A program made the translations under genes and the position numbers. This document shows positions 1-12,385 of a DNA stretch of 64,000 nucleotides, in pieces. The stretch is from positions 83,820,260 through 83,884,259 of the forward strand of contig CM043948.1 of assembly GCA_014529385.2 (NCBI GenBank), given 5' to 3'. Origin of the DNA: Adiantum capillus-veneris. Taxonomy: Eukaryota > Streptophyta > Polypodiopsida > Polypodiales > Pteridaceae. The number at the start of each line of letters is the position of its first letter. Positions within the stretch are counted from its first letter, which is position 1. A model generated the notes under the pieces. That model worked only from the letters and a program-made list of their open reading frames with translations, was not told the DNA's origin and made no database searches.

Positions 1-1963
1 TTGTTGTGATCCCTAAGAGCATAGTAGGATACATGCTAATGTATCATTGATGGCATAGAGGAGCTTACCATTCAAGATTTTGTCTACTCGAGTGCACTTA
101 ATGTAGGATATGTTCAATATGGGCATGGAAAGAAGCTTTGAATTCTTTTCATTAGTCAATGATCGAGGCCCTCTCACCTATGTGATTATTAAACCTGGTT
201 CTTGAAGGCATGTTGCATTACGCATGAAAATTGAACATGCATCATGGGCTTAATGCAATTGGAATGTAATGGTTTGTTCCACATGTTTCTTGTTAGCTTA
301 GGTAGAAACTAATATTAACCATCAAGACTAGCCATCAGTAAACATTAAGGACAACAAAACTCGCTCGCTTTTCCAAATATTTAAAGGCACTTGCAATTGT
401 TTACAAGTCTTTACAGTAACTCCTAGCCAAAGCAATGATGATCCAAACATATGCCATGGAAAAGCCACTTGGAAATCTCAACATGGCATGAATAACTCTC
501 AATACCTACTTCATATCCAAGGGCAACGAGTGACATCTTTGTAAAGTCAAATGTAATACAGGTGTCTCATTTAGTGAAAACCCTTCATTGTTAGGATGCA
601 AGAACCCCTTCAAATATTGAGTTGTCCACACATCAGATAATTAATTGCCTCTCCTTCATTTCAACTGAGTAATGTATTGATTTAGAAGAGGAGGCTCCGA
701 ACCATCTAGGGCATGCTTAAGCACTCGGGGCAAGAGAGCCCGACATGTATGACATGAGTGGCTCTATATTGGATTAATTAAAAGACTCTTGCTACAATAA
801 TGGGGACAAAAAACTTGAGCTTTCTTTTTTAAGTGAAATCAAATCCTTCCATGTCAATGATTGTGCCTTAAAACACTTGTAGTTGAGGCCTTTGAAGGGA
901 GAACAGACTTCTTCCCAATATCAGATCCACTTCCATTGGCTTTTGGCACAACACCATGTCTGAGTCGAGTTTGTGGCAGATTATCTCAGACTTGTCTAAT
1001 TGAGTCTTTCATTGGCAAGTCAATATGATTTTGAACAATCAAAATAAAGAGGCAATCCCTTGAGTTGATTAACCACATGGCTTAGAGCATGTATGCTATT
1101 AAGAACTGGGAAAATAGGTACATGGTGAGGAGAGTGTTTTTCAATTATTCCTCAGATTTCATATTGATGCTTGCATTTGGATCCCCAATCTAGACAATCA
1201 CAGTAGATAAATTGCATGATCATATGATACCACTAGGAAGGGGATGATGTGCACTGAATTTTGAAGATCACTTCAAGGCTAGTAGAATCATCCCTAATTT
1301 TTTTGAGAATCACTTAACCAGTGCTAATGTAGATGTGTGTCACCTACTTGACCCAACCTTATAGATGGTGGGACCAATATCCTACATGTTGAGAGGCTTT
1401 TTAGAGTCACTGTTAGTGGCGAGATGACATGTGGATGCTGCATATTCATTTTGTTAGACTGTGCCAACTAGCCAGAGCCCACTACCAACACCTATAAATA
1501 GGACCCATTAATCTCATTTTGGCTTCCCGGATTCTCACAATCCCTAACACTAGTCTCTTGTAACTCTTACATTTGGAATCCTAGGAGAGCTTAGGAGCAC
1601 TCTGTGTTGTTCCTTGTGGCATTTGTACGTTTAAATCAATCATTCTAGAGTTCTGAATCTGAAACATTTGTACTGTGAACCATATTCTAAATTTGAATAC
1701 ATTTTCTTAGCTGTCTCATTTAGTGTCTGGTATTATGAAGTCTCTTTCATTTAATCCAGTTGTCTGCGTGAATTCTAGTATTAAGTCACAAGAATTTAGG
1801 TTTTTTTTCGTTTTATTTAATCTATTATCTGCCATCTCACTTGAGCCTAACTCTTGAATAACTACTCATTCCGTTTTGGCAATCATGGTGGTGAACCAAA
1901 ACTCTTGACAGGAGCCAATCTCCCAAGTTAGGATTGAGAGTTAGCTTGTGGTTTAACATACTT
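1..1963. other. Non-coding, retroelement-like leader; no gene seen
   Basis: No ORF of note occurs here. A TATA-like box lies at 1493-1500 in the context CCTATAAATAGG, followed by T-rich sequence and then by the decayed gag relic. This is the order expected for an LTR and leader of the Ty3/Gypsy relic that starts near 1964. I could not define LTR ends, a primer binding site or a second LTR, so the LTR reading is an inference. Confidence 0.35.
1491..1502 (+). promoter_or_regulatory. TATA-box-like site in LTR-like sequence
   Basis: The sequence CCTATAAATAGG matches a plant TATA box. It stands about 470 bp upstream of the first gag-like codons of the Gypsy relic. Its position suits a U3 promoter of an old LTR, but no transcript evidence is available. 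Confidence 0.35.
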
Positions 1964-3845
1964 GTACAAGCACATGGAAGGGGAGCCACTAGAATGGTTG
2001 TTGAGGACCAAGATCACACTAGTGAGACACAATTACGTTTGCAAAGGAATCAAAACAAGAATATGAGCCACGTTCTCAAGGTGAGGAGACTGACCCAAAT
2101 CTAGACATTGGAGATACTAATGGATTACAAATTTTGAACAGGTCAAACATTAACGAAGAAGACATTTGGAGAGATTTGAAAGATGCTTTCATTCACATGG
2201 TTCTTGCCATTTTTCTAGAAAGGGAAAAGCAAAGGTCCAAACAAATGCCAATGGGTCAAGAAGAAAAAGGCATAAACAATCAAAATCGATGACCAAACCT
2301 TAAAAGGGAAAATAACCAGAGGTAGTAACTAAAATGGACGATGATTATCATGTCATACCAAATAGATGAGAGGCAGATACTGACTAGCACAACAAGCCCA
2401 AACATCAAGAGAAGGAAATACATCATCATGACATACTTAGGTGTTTGGATAGAGAAGCATATCATTATGCTAAACCCAAACGTTGGGAGAGGGAAGACAA
2501 TCATCATGGAAAAACCAAATACCACAAAAGCTCCAATTATATGAAGATTTCATTTCCTATATTTGAAGGCAAAAAAAGAGATAATCTAGATGTTCACATT
2601 CTGGATTTCAAGCCGTATGTTGATCTTAAAGATAAAGATGAAGAGGATTGGACCAAATAATTTCCATAGACTCTGAAGGACCCAAGTAAAAAATGATACC
2701 ACCATTATCCAACATGTAGACTCAGAACATACAAGGAGATAAATAAAGATTTTCTTCTAGAGTATAATGGGAATCAAGCGGAAGATGTCCTTTGTGAATT
2801 AGATAAAATCAAATAGAATAAGCTCTCAATAAGGCATTATGTGGATAAAATCGAAGAACCAACCACACAATTAGATGAACCACCATCAAAGAAATGCATG
2901 AAAGCATGGTTTCAGAGTGGATTTAAGAGTAAGAAGCTGAGAGAGTAGGAAGTCCTAGCCCCTACAAGGAAATTCAACAACCTAGTGCAAAGGGCTCTGA
3001 AACTGGAACAATAGGCTAAGAAAGAGAAGGGCCAAAAAGGTAAATACAGTTCTAGTTCTAGCGAATCTTTGGAAGATTCATCGACCAACTCTAGCTCATC
3101 AAATGAGAAGCAATGTGAAGATGCATTGAAGGCAAAAAAGAAAGGATCCTAGAGTATAAAGATTGAAGAACTATCTAAGCAGATATCTGAGATCTCAGGA
3201 AGTAGACCTTCGACGGCCAAAATAGAGTCTTGGTGCATAAGGTGAAGACTTAAATGACATAGAAGTGATGAATGTATCCAATTCACACACTGTAAGTCTT
3301 TTGGAATGAGAAGGACAAGATCTATGTCAAAGTATGCAAAAGAATTCAAAAGCTCACTTTTGAAATGGATGACATCATAAGAACGTTGCTAGAAGTAGGT
3401 AATCTTATAAAAAAACAAAGGTAGAAAGAATCTGAAGCGATGGTTGTGACATGGTTTGATATTAAGGATGACAAGGTTCTAGAGATTCAAATAGACTACA
3501 AAGTTGCAAAAGAAATAGGAATAGGAATCTCTATGTGGAGTCATTTTGGATGAAGGAGACAGAGTCAACATACTAGGTGAGAATATAAAAAATTAGGGAT
3601 AATTGAAATGAAGCTTGCACCATTATGAATAAGACTAGAAAATCAAAGAAGTGTAAGCCAATTGCCTAGTTGAGTATAACAAAAGTTGGATCTGAAAAGT
3701 TCGACCATCTTTATGGTAATATATGTGCAAGGTGCCTACAAAATGTTGTTGGGTAGACCTTGGTTGCGGAGCGAGGGGTAGTGCATGATTATGCATGCAA
3801 GCCAAACATTAACTATTTAGGGCTAGCATTACAGAATCCACATTA
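1964..3845 (+). pseudogene. Decayed Ty3/Gypsy gag-protease relic
   Basis: The plus strand reads as retrotransposon gag followed by aspartic protease, broken by many stops and frameshifts. Visible pieces are a gag start (KISFPIFEGKKRDNLDVH near 2551), a linker rich in Ser and Glu (about 3046-3110), and a retropepsin-like segment GVILDEGDRVNILGENI at about 3538-3588, where DEG replaces the usual D-S/T-G. A later segment, GAYKMLLGRPWLR (about 3731-3769), matches the LGRPWL motif that ends many plant Gypsy proteases. No reverse transcriptase or integrase follows. This is a dead fragment of a retrotransposon polyprotein; the exact lineage is not clear. Confidence 0.55.
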
Positions 3846-5888
3846 GAACGAACAACACTAGAAGCTGGAAGAGAGCAATGCGACTTGAGGAATTGTGTAG
3901 GAAGTATGGTACTAAAAAGATAGAGAGAATGCTGGCTTCAATGAAGATCAATGTCTTATGTCTTGTAGATAAGTCTTGTGAACAAGCTTATCCTTAAATC
4001 CACAAGACCATCCTTGGCTTAGGCATTAAGTAACCACTCTCTTGTGGAAATCTTCAAGTAAATTGTTAACGTGAATTTATGTGAAGAAAACTAGCAACTT
4101 TTTCCTCCATTCATATAAAAATGTGAAATAGGCAAGCATAGGTGGAAGTGTAGTACATATTCATATTTAGAGACATTAAAAGTACTTGAAAGAAAGTTGT
4201 GACCCCATTTTGGGCTCTAGTTTCTTTCAAAATTTCCACATAATTACATCTAACTTTGTTAACTTTTGGTCAATTCTATAAAAAAAGAAAAAGATAATCT
4301 TGATATTTCACTGGCATAGTTCCTAGATTGTATACTCAACATCCAATAATCTTTAGGTTAAAGAAAATCAAAAACCTGGTGCTCAGCCTTGCTATGCTTA
4401 GCCTCGGACTCATGCTGCAACAACACTAAATTAGTGGCTCAAGATGCCATTATAATCCCATTTTGAATAGCCAAGAGGTTGTTATTCAAAATGGACATGA
4501 GAGAAGAATCAACCAAACCCCACTCAATCTGGGTCAAAGGGCTTATGTTAGTCTTGCAATATCTACAAGCTCAACAATTGGATGAGCTTCATAAATTCTT
4601 TTTGAAGACTACGTGTGCTCTCAAATCCTCAGGTATCATGTTGCTTGCTCTCAAATTAGATTTCCATAGGTCCCTTGGTTGCCAAAAATATTCAAAACAA
4701 GATTTTAAAGCAAAGAAACTATGAGATAAACTCCTTAATAGGGATGGCCCTAAAACTAGGCGCCCCTTGTAAAGGAAAACTTTTCTACTGATGAAAACAA
4801 AGTGGTAGTTGCTTGTTATGGTGCACAGAGAACAAGAAAAGACAAAGAAGGATTTGCAATTTACACATGTAGCTAAATCATCCTTGGACTCTAAAGAAAA
4901 AATTGTACTAAAGGGGATGGCAACCTTGTTTAGCGGTAGTCTGGCTTGAGCTAACAACCAGCTATAAATCCTCCATTGCCTAAGAGCTCAATCCACCCAC
5001 GAGATACAAAGATGGCACGAAAAACTATCTTATTACCCGAAGAAGGGGATCAAATGTCTCACTGATGCCACTAATAGGAAACTAACACCACCATGCACGA
5101 CCTCCACCTCCAAGAGGATAGGAAAAGCACATGGAAGCTCCACACAACATACTCCTTATAAAAGCTACCCCTACCCCTATATATAGGATACATTTCCATG
5201 TGTGCACTTGCTAGAATGGGGCTTCTCATACACCCTATTGTCATAGGCTCCTAGCCTCTTAGTTGTAGGACCTATGTCCTGGCAGCACTACTACTCTATT
5301 CACAAGAACTTGTTTCTTTTCTAGCCAATAAGCTCTTTGTTGTTGGTTTCTTTTCTTACAACCAATGCATATCACAAGAAATTGCTTGCACTTGAATGCC
5401 AAAACCATGGATACACTGATAAGATTCTAAGGTTTGAGAGATAAGCAAATATCAAATCTTGTATGTTCTAGATCTCTTGATCCACCAACTCTTCACAAAG
5501 ATCCATCCTCATCAATGCTTTTAATCTATAAGACAAAATTAGCATGCAAATATGTGTTCAAATTTTTTCAAATAAGTAAGAAAACTTATACCAAAATAGT
5601 AAAAAAATAAATATTGCCCTTTTCATCTCACCCTCAACAATAGTCTCCTTCCTCCAAAATTTCATCGTTAGGTGCGTAATGTTTGTTTTTCCTACCAAAG
5701 TCAACATTACCAAGCTCCTCCTTTCTTTTATTCTCTTCCTTTCTTTAAGAGATGCGTGATCTGAAAGTTGAGGAGGTTCACTAGGTGCATATGGATGCTT
5801 ATAGTTAGACAATGCATCATGAACTGCCTTTCACTTGGTGCTAAAGGAGAACTCTCATTCTCAAGCATCTATGAGTTTGTATAAGCCT
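3846..5888. other. No gene recognised
   Basis: Only short ORFs on both strands with no recognisable motif. A TATA-like TATATATA lies at 5178-5185, followed by sequence resembling a retroelement leader, but no LTR pair or primer site was found. Confidence 0.4.
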
Positions 5889-6050
5889 CCACAATGATGG
5901 AAAGGCAATATTTAATGGTGGTATAAAAAGTTACATGGATACATCGCTCCTCAAGTTTGGACTTGAGGACCACAATGATGGCAAGGCAATATCCAATAAT
6001 GGTATAAACAAGTTACATGGAGACATTTCTCTTAAGTTTGGACTTGAGGA
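5889..6050 (+). repeat. 81-bp tandem duplication at the broken edge of a Copia relic
   Basis: Two imperfect copies, 5889-5969 and 5970-6050, both begin CCACAATGATGG and both end with AAGTTTGGACTTGAGGA. The second copy runs into the Copia reverse transcriptase-RNase H relic, so the duplication involves the 5' edge of that relic. Confidence 0.7.
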
Positions 6051-6859
6051 CTACAAACCTATTGTACTCCCATGGAAACAGGTTTGAAAATGAGTCTTCA
6101 TGATGGTGGTGATCCTGTTGATGTCATTCTTTACCAAACTGCTATTGGATGCCCCTATTTTTGTATGCAACATGAGGCCTAATATTCAGTTTGCAATCTT
6201 ACAGGTCAACAAATTTATGCATAGCCCAGGGTCTAAGCATTGGTAGGCCGTCAAAAGGATTTTTTGCTACTTGAGTGGCACTTTACATCTTCGGTTGTGT
6301 TATCCCAAGGGGGGATCATTGCCGCTAGATTTACATGCATTTTCGGACTCACATTGGCCTGATTGTTTTGACATGCAAGTATCCACAAGTGGTTTTTTTT
6401 TCATGCTTGGTAGTTCATGCATATCATGCTTGAGTAAGAACCAACCTACACTGGCTACTTCTCTAGTTGTGAGACTGAGTACAAGCGTGTGTATAGCTCA
6501 GACGCATTATGGTTGATAGGGTGTTGGATAAGAAACTGCCAACATCATCTACACTGATAGTCAGAGTGCATTGGCAGCTGCAAGGAACCCAATTTTTCAT
6601 GCTCACACAAATGACATTGAGGTACATTCTCACTATGACATGAGAGACTCTTAGCAGGAGAGATAAGCTTGGCTTATGTGCCAACATAGGACAACCTTGC
6701 ATATATGTTCACAAAAGTATTGCCTTGTGAGAAGTTCATATCTCTCTCCAAAGCTTTGGACTTACTTTTCTTTGTGGATTGATCATGCACTCAGGGAATG
6801 GCACTTCCCTATACACTATGTGCCATCTCTCAAACACGGTATCACTCCCAGGGGGGATT
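5970..6859 (+). pseudogene. Decayed Copia pol (end of RT and RNase H), 5'-truncated
   Basis: The translation, over several frames, matches the 3' part of Copia-1 (30672-35845) almost block by block. Corresponding stretches include the segment around SLHDGGDPVDV and a string equivalent to SGTLHL, FSDS and ISCLSKN. In Copia elements this is the end of the reverse transcriptase and the RNase H, which copies element RNA into DNA. Everything upstream (gag, protease, integrase, RT core) is missing. Many stops and frameshifts show it is inactive. A purine tract at 6850-6859 (AGGGGGGATT) directly precedes the 3' LTR. Confidence 0.75.
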
Positions 6860-7087
6860 TGTTACCATATACATGTGGCGGCGATGTGTGTGAACACACT
6901 TAGGATCACTGGGGAATTTTTTCCCTCACTAGGAGGTTTTCCCCCCGTGCATTGCATATATGCCCATCAATCTAGGGCTAACTTATCTTTCCATTGTGCA
7001 CTAAGAAATACTACTCTCTATTGTGCACCCTGAGCTTCTTTATCTTCTCCAAGCTGTGTGTGTCTCCTTGCAACCCTACTTCCAACA
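6860..7087 (+). repeat. 3' LTR of the decayed Copia copy
   Basis: It begins TGTTACCATATACATGTGG and ends TTCCAACA, and lines up over its whole length with the 226-227 bp Copia-1 LTRs read on the minus strand. It is clearly more diverged from them than they are from each other, so this copy is older. It is in the opposite orientation to Copia-1. Confidence 0.8.
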
Positions 7088-7846
7088 CAATCTTGTCAAA
7101 ATCTTGATAACTCCCACCTATGAAAATATTTGGCACAATAAAAAGGTAAAAAAATAGTAGACATAAAGAACATGGGCTCCAAATTATGTCATTTACCATC
7201 CTTTGGAATATCATCCACGTATAGGAAAATTTGAAAGGTATGATTAGATAGTGATATATGTTACAAAGCTAACATATTTTTCCTATCAAATTAGAAATTT
7301 TTATTAGGAAGAGGATGGGATATAGGAGGGCCTCTTTATTTGCCATGAGATTATGGAGATGATTAAGATTTTGATAAATAGGTGCATGCCATGCGTGCAA
7401 GAATTGTCGGTGTGTACGAGAGGTGTAAGAGTGGTCAAAGGATGCACTTCCCCCCAAAAAAGGAGGTGGACAATTTTATGTTTTTTTGACCTTGCATAAC
7501 TTCTACATATGATCTAGCATTTGAGTGAAGATTATAGATCTACAATCTATGCGCAATCTCTTTTCATGGATATGCTAAATGATATGGTTTTATCCTCTAG
7601 ATTTGAAATTTTGATTTTGGGGGGAGAATTTGAGTTCAGATAAATAGCCTTTTTGCTTGTTTGAATTTAAAAGCTCTCCTTTGATTACTTTCTTAATACT
7701 AAAGGTTTAGTACCAAAAGATCTCATTTGATTGATTTTTTAATACTTAAGGTTTGGCTTCCTTAAATCGCCCAATAAGGACGTAACTTATTGGCGAGCAT
7801 TTTCCAATGAACGCTTTTTTGGAATCCAACAAGCAGATTCCAAAAA

Positions 7847-7849
<3 letters not shown>

Positions 7850-7880
<31 letters not shown>
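7850..7880. repeat. (CT)n microsatellite
   Basis: Uninterrupted run of TC dinucleotides directly visible. Confidence 0.95.
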
Positions 7881-7883
<3 letters not shown>

Positions 7884-9901
7884 GAAGTTATCTTTTGGCG
7901 AACACACTTCAATCAAGCATCCATCATTTACAAATCTCCCTCTTTTTTGCCTCTCTCATGTGCACTCGTACAAGCACATAAATAGAACCGAATCATTGCA
8001 CATGCACGCACACACACACACACACACTCTCTTTCAAACATCATAATCTCATTGTACACACACACACACAAATTCTTTCAAACATCATTATCTATGTCGA
8101 GCAACAAGTTCAGCCACCAATTGGACAATGCTACACACGAGGATATTCTCTACCTCACTCATGTACATTCATATACAAGCACAAAAATATACTCAAATCA
8201 TTGCACATGTACTCTTTTTAAACGTCATGATATACATTGAGAAACAAGTTGAACCACCAATCGGACAATGAGGCATACACCTGTATCATTTGCAACAATA
8301 AAGGTTTACAATCCAAAATAATCCAATCCAACTTTTGCTCTGATAAATCTCTTTTATTTTTGTCTCACTCATTTGAACTGCTTATTGCTCTAACACTAGA
8401 TTAGAATGGGGAAATCTAGTTGTCCTCACATTACTAGTGTCATCGTCATTGTCATTGTCATCGTTCTCATTGTTGACTCACTGGCTTGTCCTTGCATAGC
8501 ACTGTATGTCATCCACACTTCTACCTAAGCATCCACATGTCTCTCAAAGGCTGCACACTCCTATGAAGTGCAATAACCATGTTCCCCCACAACATGATTG
8601 CATTATTGGAAATAACGACAACTTGCTCAACGTCCTCTTCGGTTGGATGTGCATTTAAATCAAGCTTATACAGGGCGTTGAATAGGGTCATTGGTGCAAC
8701 CAAAGTTGGTCCGAGCTAGGAAGTGTGCTATGCAAGGCTATGAGTGCATACAAGTGCTGGGCAAAGGGTTTAAGCATGTACAAAGGTCTTGGGCGAGCAG
8801 AGGATAGCAAAGTGTATGCTTAAGGTAGTTTTTTAGGCCAAAAGAGCTCCATAGTGGGTCAAGTAGGATGGCAGATCTAAGGTGTCTAAAGTGCGGGGAT
8901 AGTGCCCTGGAATGTAGTGTTTAAGATGTGCTAGAAGCCGGTCCAGACGACTCCTTAGAAGGAGCCATGATGTGAAAGTTATGGAAGCTTATAGTTGGAA
9001 GGTCTTGAAGAACGCCGACGGATAGGGCAAGTAGGGATAGGTGGCCATAGTTAGAATGAGTAGATAGAAGCAAAGTGCTCAAATTGTGGAGCATGCCGAT
9101 CTTTTTGGATCACCAATCAGAGCTCATAGAGTGCAAGTTATAGTCAGAGGAATATTTATTGGGGGCCGGGTGTGTGCCCACTTGGTCGCATTGGAGGGCA
9201 TGCCATCAAGTGGGTTTTGGGCCTTGACAGGGTTTTGGAAGGTAGGACACATCATGTGGAGTTGACAAAAAGTGATGGCTTGTCAATCAGACTCCCGAGC
9301 AGCCAGATAGAACGGGTCAAAGTTGAGAGCTGGTGCGAAGGAGAGGGTGTAGGTGATTTTTGGTAAATTTTGGATGCTCAATTGGCAGGCACGATAAAGT
9401 TCAAATGGGGCAAGGTAGATGTGGATCAAAGTTGGCAATGAGAGCTCTTGGTGGGATCTTGCAACTTGGCCATAAAATGCGAGAGTAGGGAGTTGCAGTG
9501 GTTTGAAAGTGGTGGGAAGAAGACGGTTTCTTTTAATGAGTTTTATAAGAGGTTTGGTTAAGTTCAAAGGGTGGCTACCCCAAAGTCTGCCATGTGGCAC
9601 TCACCTTGGTCTCGTATACAAAGCTTAGAGGTAAGGAGTCATGGTATAAGATCCAAAGTGTGTGCATCCCTTAGAATATAAGGTGAAGGAGAGAGGGAAG
9701 CCTCTTCTCATGGCCATGGCGTCCTGCCTTAGGCTTTGTGAGTAGCGCAAGCGGGCGACACTGGTTGGGCATTTTGGCGGACGATGGTGTCCATATGATG
9801 GTGTTGGCAGATGTGAGTGGCATCTAGGGGTTTGTGGGCATTGCTGACGTGCCATCCCAATAGGGCCTGGTCTCGCAGACAAATTTTTTCAAGAGGAGGA
9901 G

Positions 9902-9925
9902 CCCCCCCCCCCCCCCCCCTCCCCC
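9902..9925. repeat. Poly-C tract
   Basis: Eighteen C residues (9902-9919), then T, then five C. It is followed by GCGATGTCGCTAGTGCC, which recurs with one change just before the poly-C tract at 10261. Confidence 0.9.
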
Positions 9926-10260
9926 AACCAGCGATGTCGCTAGTGCCTCGGGGAGAGGGCATGTAAGAGGATGTTGAAGGTGAGCCAGACAGAGAGGGAT
10001 CTCGTATGGTTAAAGGCCCATCATCCATCAAAAGGGTCAACTCCAAGGGCTCTAAAGTGGCAGGTTAGGGGTAGTCCAAAGGTGATTAAAGTGGAGTCAA
10101 AGGGTTAGTTCAAAGTGGTCAAGTGGACAATTCCAAAGCTCGTCAAAGGAGGCAGTTCAAGGTGGTCAAGGAGGCAGTCCAAAGGTGAAAAAGAGAGGTA
10201 AAAGGAAAATAAATAAATACATATTTGAAAATTCTAGGGGCATAAGCGATGTCACTAGTG

Positions 10261-10282
10261 CCCCCCCCCCCCCCCCCCCCCC
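10261..10282. repeat. Poly-C tract
   Basis: Twenty-two C residues, preceded by GCGATGTCACTAGTG. The shared neighbouring words with the 9902 tract suggest the two tracts derive from one duplicated segment. Confidence 0.9.
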
Positions 10283-11115
10283 AAGTTCAAGCGAGCAGAT
10301 GGAGTGAAAGCAAGCAAGCAAGCAATCACCTTCCCAAAGATACCAAATGAAAGTGCTAGATGGGCCAATCAGAGGCCAAATTCAGAGAGGACCTCCTATA
10401 AAAGTCATTTTTGAGCCATTTTTAATGCTTTATAGCCAAGAAGCTTTTTGGGGAGCCGACTGCAAAGAGCCAATAGTGAGTGTATGAGTTTTTGGGTGGG
10501 CTTCTTTGTGCAGAGGTGTGTGCCTACAAAGCCCAAAGTGTGAGTTAAGTTTTGCCCGACGACCATGTGGGTGTGCCGTTTGATGTAGTTGAGCTGTATA
10601 TGGTGGTTTTTGAGCATGGTAAAGCTTCCATAGTGTTTCTCGAGTGTCGTTCCCCCTGATCCCGCTTCTCTACATCTTTTGCGTTTGTGGTGGTGTCGGT
10701 GTGTGTGAGCAAGTGTGCTCCCGAACCCTTTTTTTATGTGCAGAACAGAAATGAGAGAGTGGTTTTGTGTGTGACAATGTTGTGTGGCTTGAAACGAGCT
10801 GCAAAACGCATGTGCGTAGGTGTGGTGAGCGTGTTTGTGTGTGTGTGTAGACGGTGGCTTATCGTGGAATTGTTAGTTTTGAAGGTGTTTTTCAAGAGGA
10901 TATGGGTGTTGTGAATGCCTTGAGCTATAGAGAGGACATTGTGTGTGTGTGTTGGGTGTGTTCCGTCATTCCCCCTCTCCAACATTGTGGCATCATTGAC
11001 TACATAGAAAGCCTCTGTATAGTTGCATGTACTTTGTGTTGTGCATAAATTATTCATTGCATACACATTGTTAAGAATGTGATTAGCGTGCACATTGTTG
11101 ATGGGGTCAACATGT

Positions 11116-11143
11116 GGGGGGGGGGGGGGGGGGGGGGGGGGGG
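11116..11143. repeat. Poly-G tract
   Basis: Twenty-eight consecutive G residues. Length at such tracts is error-prone in sequencing. Confidence 0.9.
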
Positions 11144-12385
11144 TACAAGGGGATGGACCACTCTGAGGGCCATGCCCGCGTTGTGTGACTTGCCCATGCT
11201 GATCGTGTTGTCCACAGTGTCGCCTCGGGATGGTAAATGTGTGAATGCGAGAGGACTAAAGGAGAAGCTTGTGAAAAAAAACACAGAGAAACTTGCAAAT
11301 GAATGGAACTAGTAATTTTTTGGCTATTTGTAAAGAACCCTTGGTGACTTTACTTCCAAGACCATTCACACCATGTCCTCCGTATGCTTTTCAAATAAAA
11401 TAATATATTTAAGAAAATCTCACTTGAAGATTAAACATCTTCGGTTAACTTGCCTTCAAATCAAGGATTTTTTAACATCACAACACGATCCTCAACAAAA
11501 ATTAAAACATAGTGAGAACAAGAAGTACCAAGTTTTAATGTGCCATTACATAGAGAATAAGTACATATAAAGTAATCAAAACATTTTGGGTTTTAGGTTC
11601 CTAGTGGACGCAATTCTTGTAGAGGTGGTTGTGCTACTAGGGTGCATGATGGTGGGGGGGCTATGGGTAGTGAGGGAAATAGTGGCCTACAGAGCGGTTC
11701 ACCATGGCTTGCCCAACTTGGAACTACAATTGGTGGTCCAGTCGGGGTGGGCGAGATGGCACCATTGACTCCTTGTGATGTGGAAAGGGCGGTGGAGCTG
11801 GTTGTGACTGTGTTGAACGTGAAATCTCACCCACATGAAGAGTCAATCATAGACCACTAGGAAGCCACTATTGAGGTTGAACACGTGCCAGAAACATTTT
11901 GTGATCTCACTCCATGCTAATGGAATGTCATTGTAGACGCTCACACTCCATTGGCAAGTTGTCGCATCCAATAAGACAATCCAAAAATGCATCACCAACC
12001 TTTTGAAGGCACCCAACAACCCCCTGTGTAGAGGAACACATACATTACTGGACAATGCAATGACAACTACCAAGCAAAGGAGTCTACTGCTCAACTTATC
12101 GAGCAAAGAACTGACTCTTCTCTACTTCGGGCCAAAAGGGTGCTTTGATGCTCTCTAACGTCTATGCACCTCTCGTAATGGCTCTCGGATCATGTCACTA
12201 TGAAATTCAAAGCCATCATTGTCGGCTGCCACATCTCTAGCGTGAAGATTGTATAATGGAACAACTGGAAGCCCTTCAATTTTATGTGTGAATAGCACTA
12301 AGGTCTCAATTTGCAACATGGTTTACGTTTAAAACAAAAACACACCAATATCTATCATGAAACTCGTAGGGAAATGGTTAAGAAC

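Larger units (their letters stand above)
7088..12385. other. Non-coding sequence with simple repeats and G/C homopolymers; no gene recognised
   Basis: Contains (CT)n at 7850-7880, (CA)n at about 8008-8028 and 8056-8070, and homopolymer tracts listed separately. From 10060 to 10200 the motif GTGGTCAA and variants recur next to CAGTTCAA or CAGTCCAA, giving an irregular short-period repeat. ORFs here overlap on both strands and have low-complexity translations; none carries a recognised motif. The sequence just left of 12386 joins, across the chromovirus insertion, to the sequence right of 21208. Confidence 0.4.

Noticed and set aside
4589-4957. 122-residue minus-strand ORF
   Set aside because: No recognisable motif, overlaps a plus-strand ORF of equal quality, and sits in decayed sequence.
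11054-11312. Poly-Gly and poly-Pro ORFs
   Set aside because: Translations of the 28-nt G tract.
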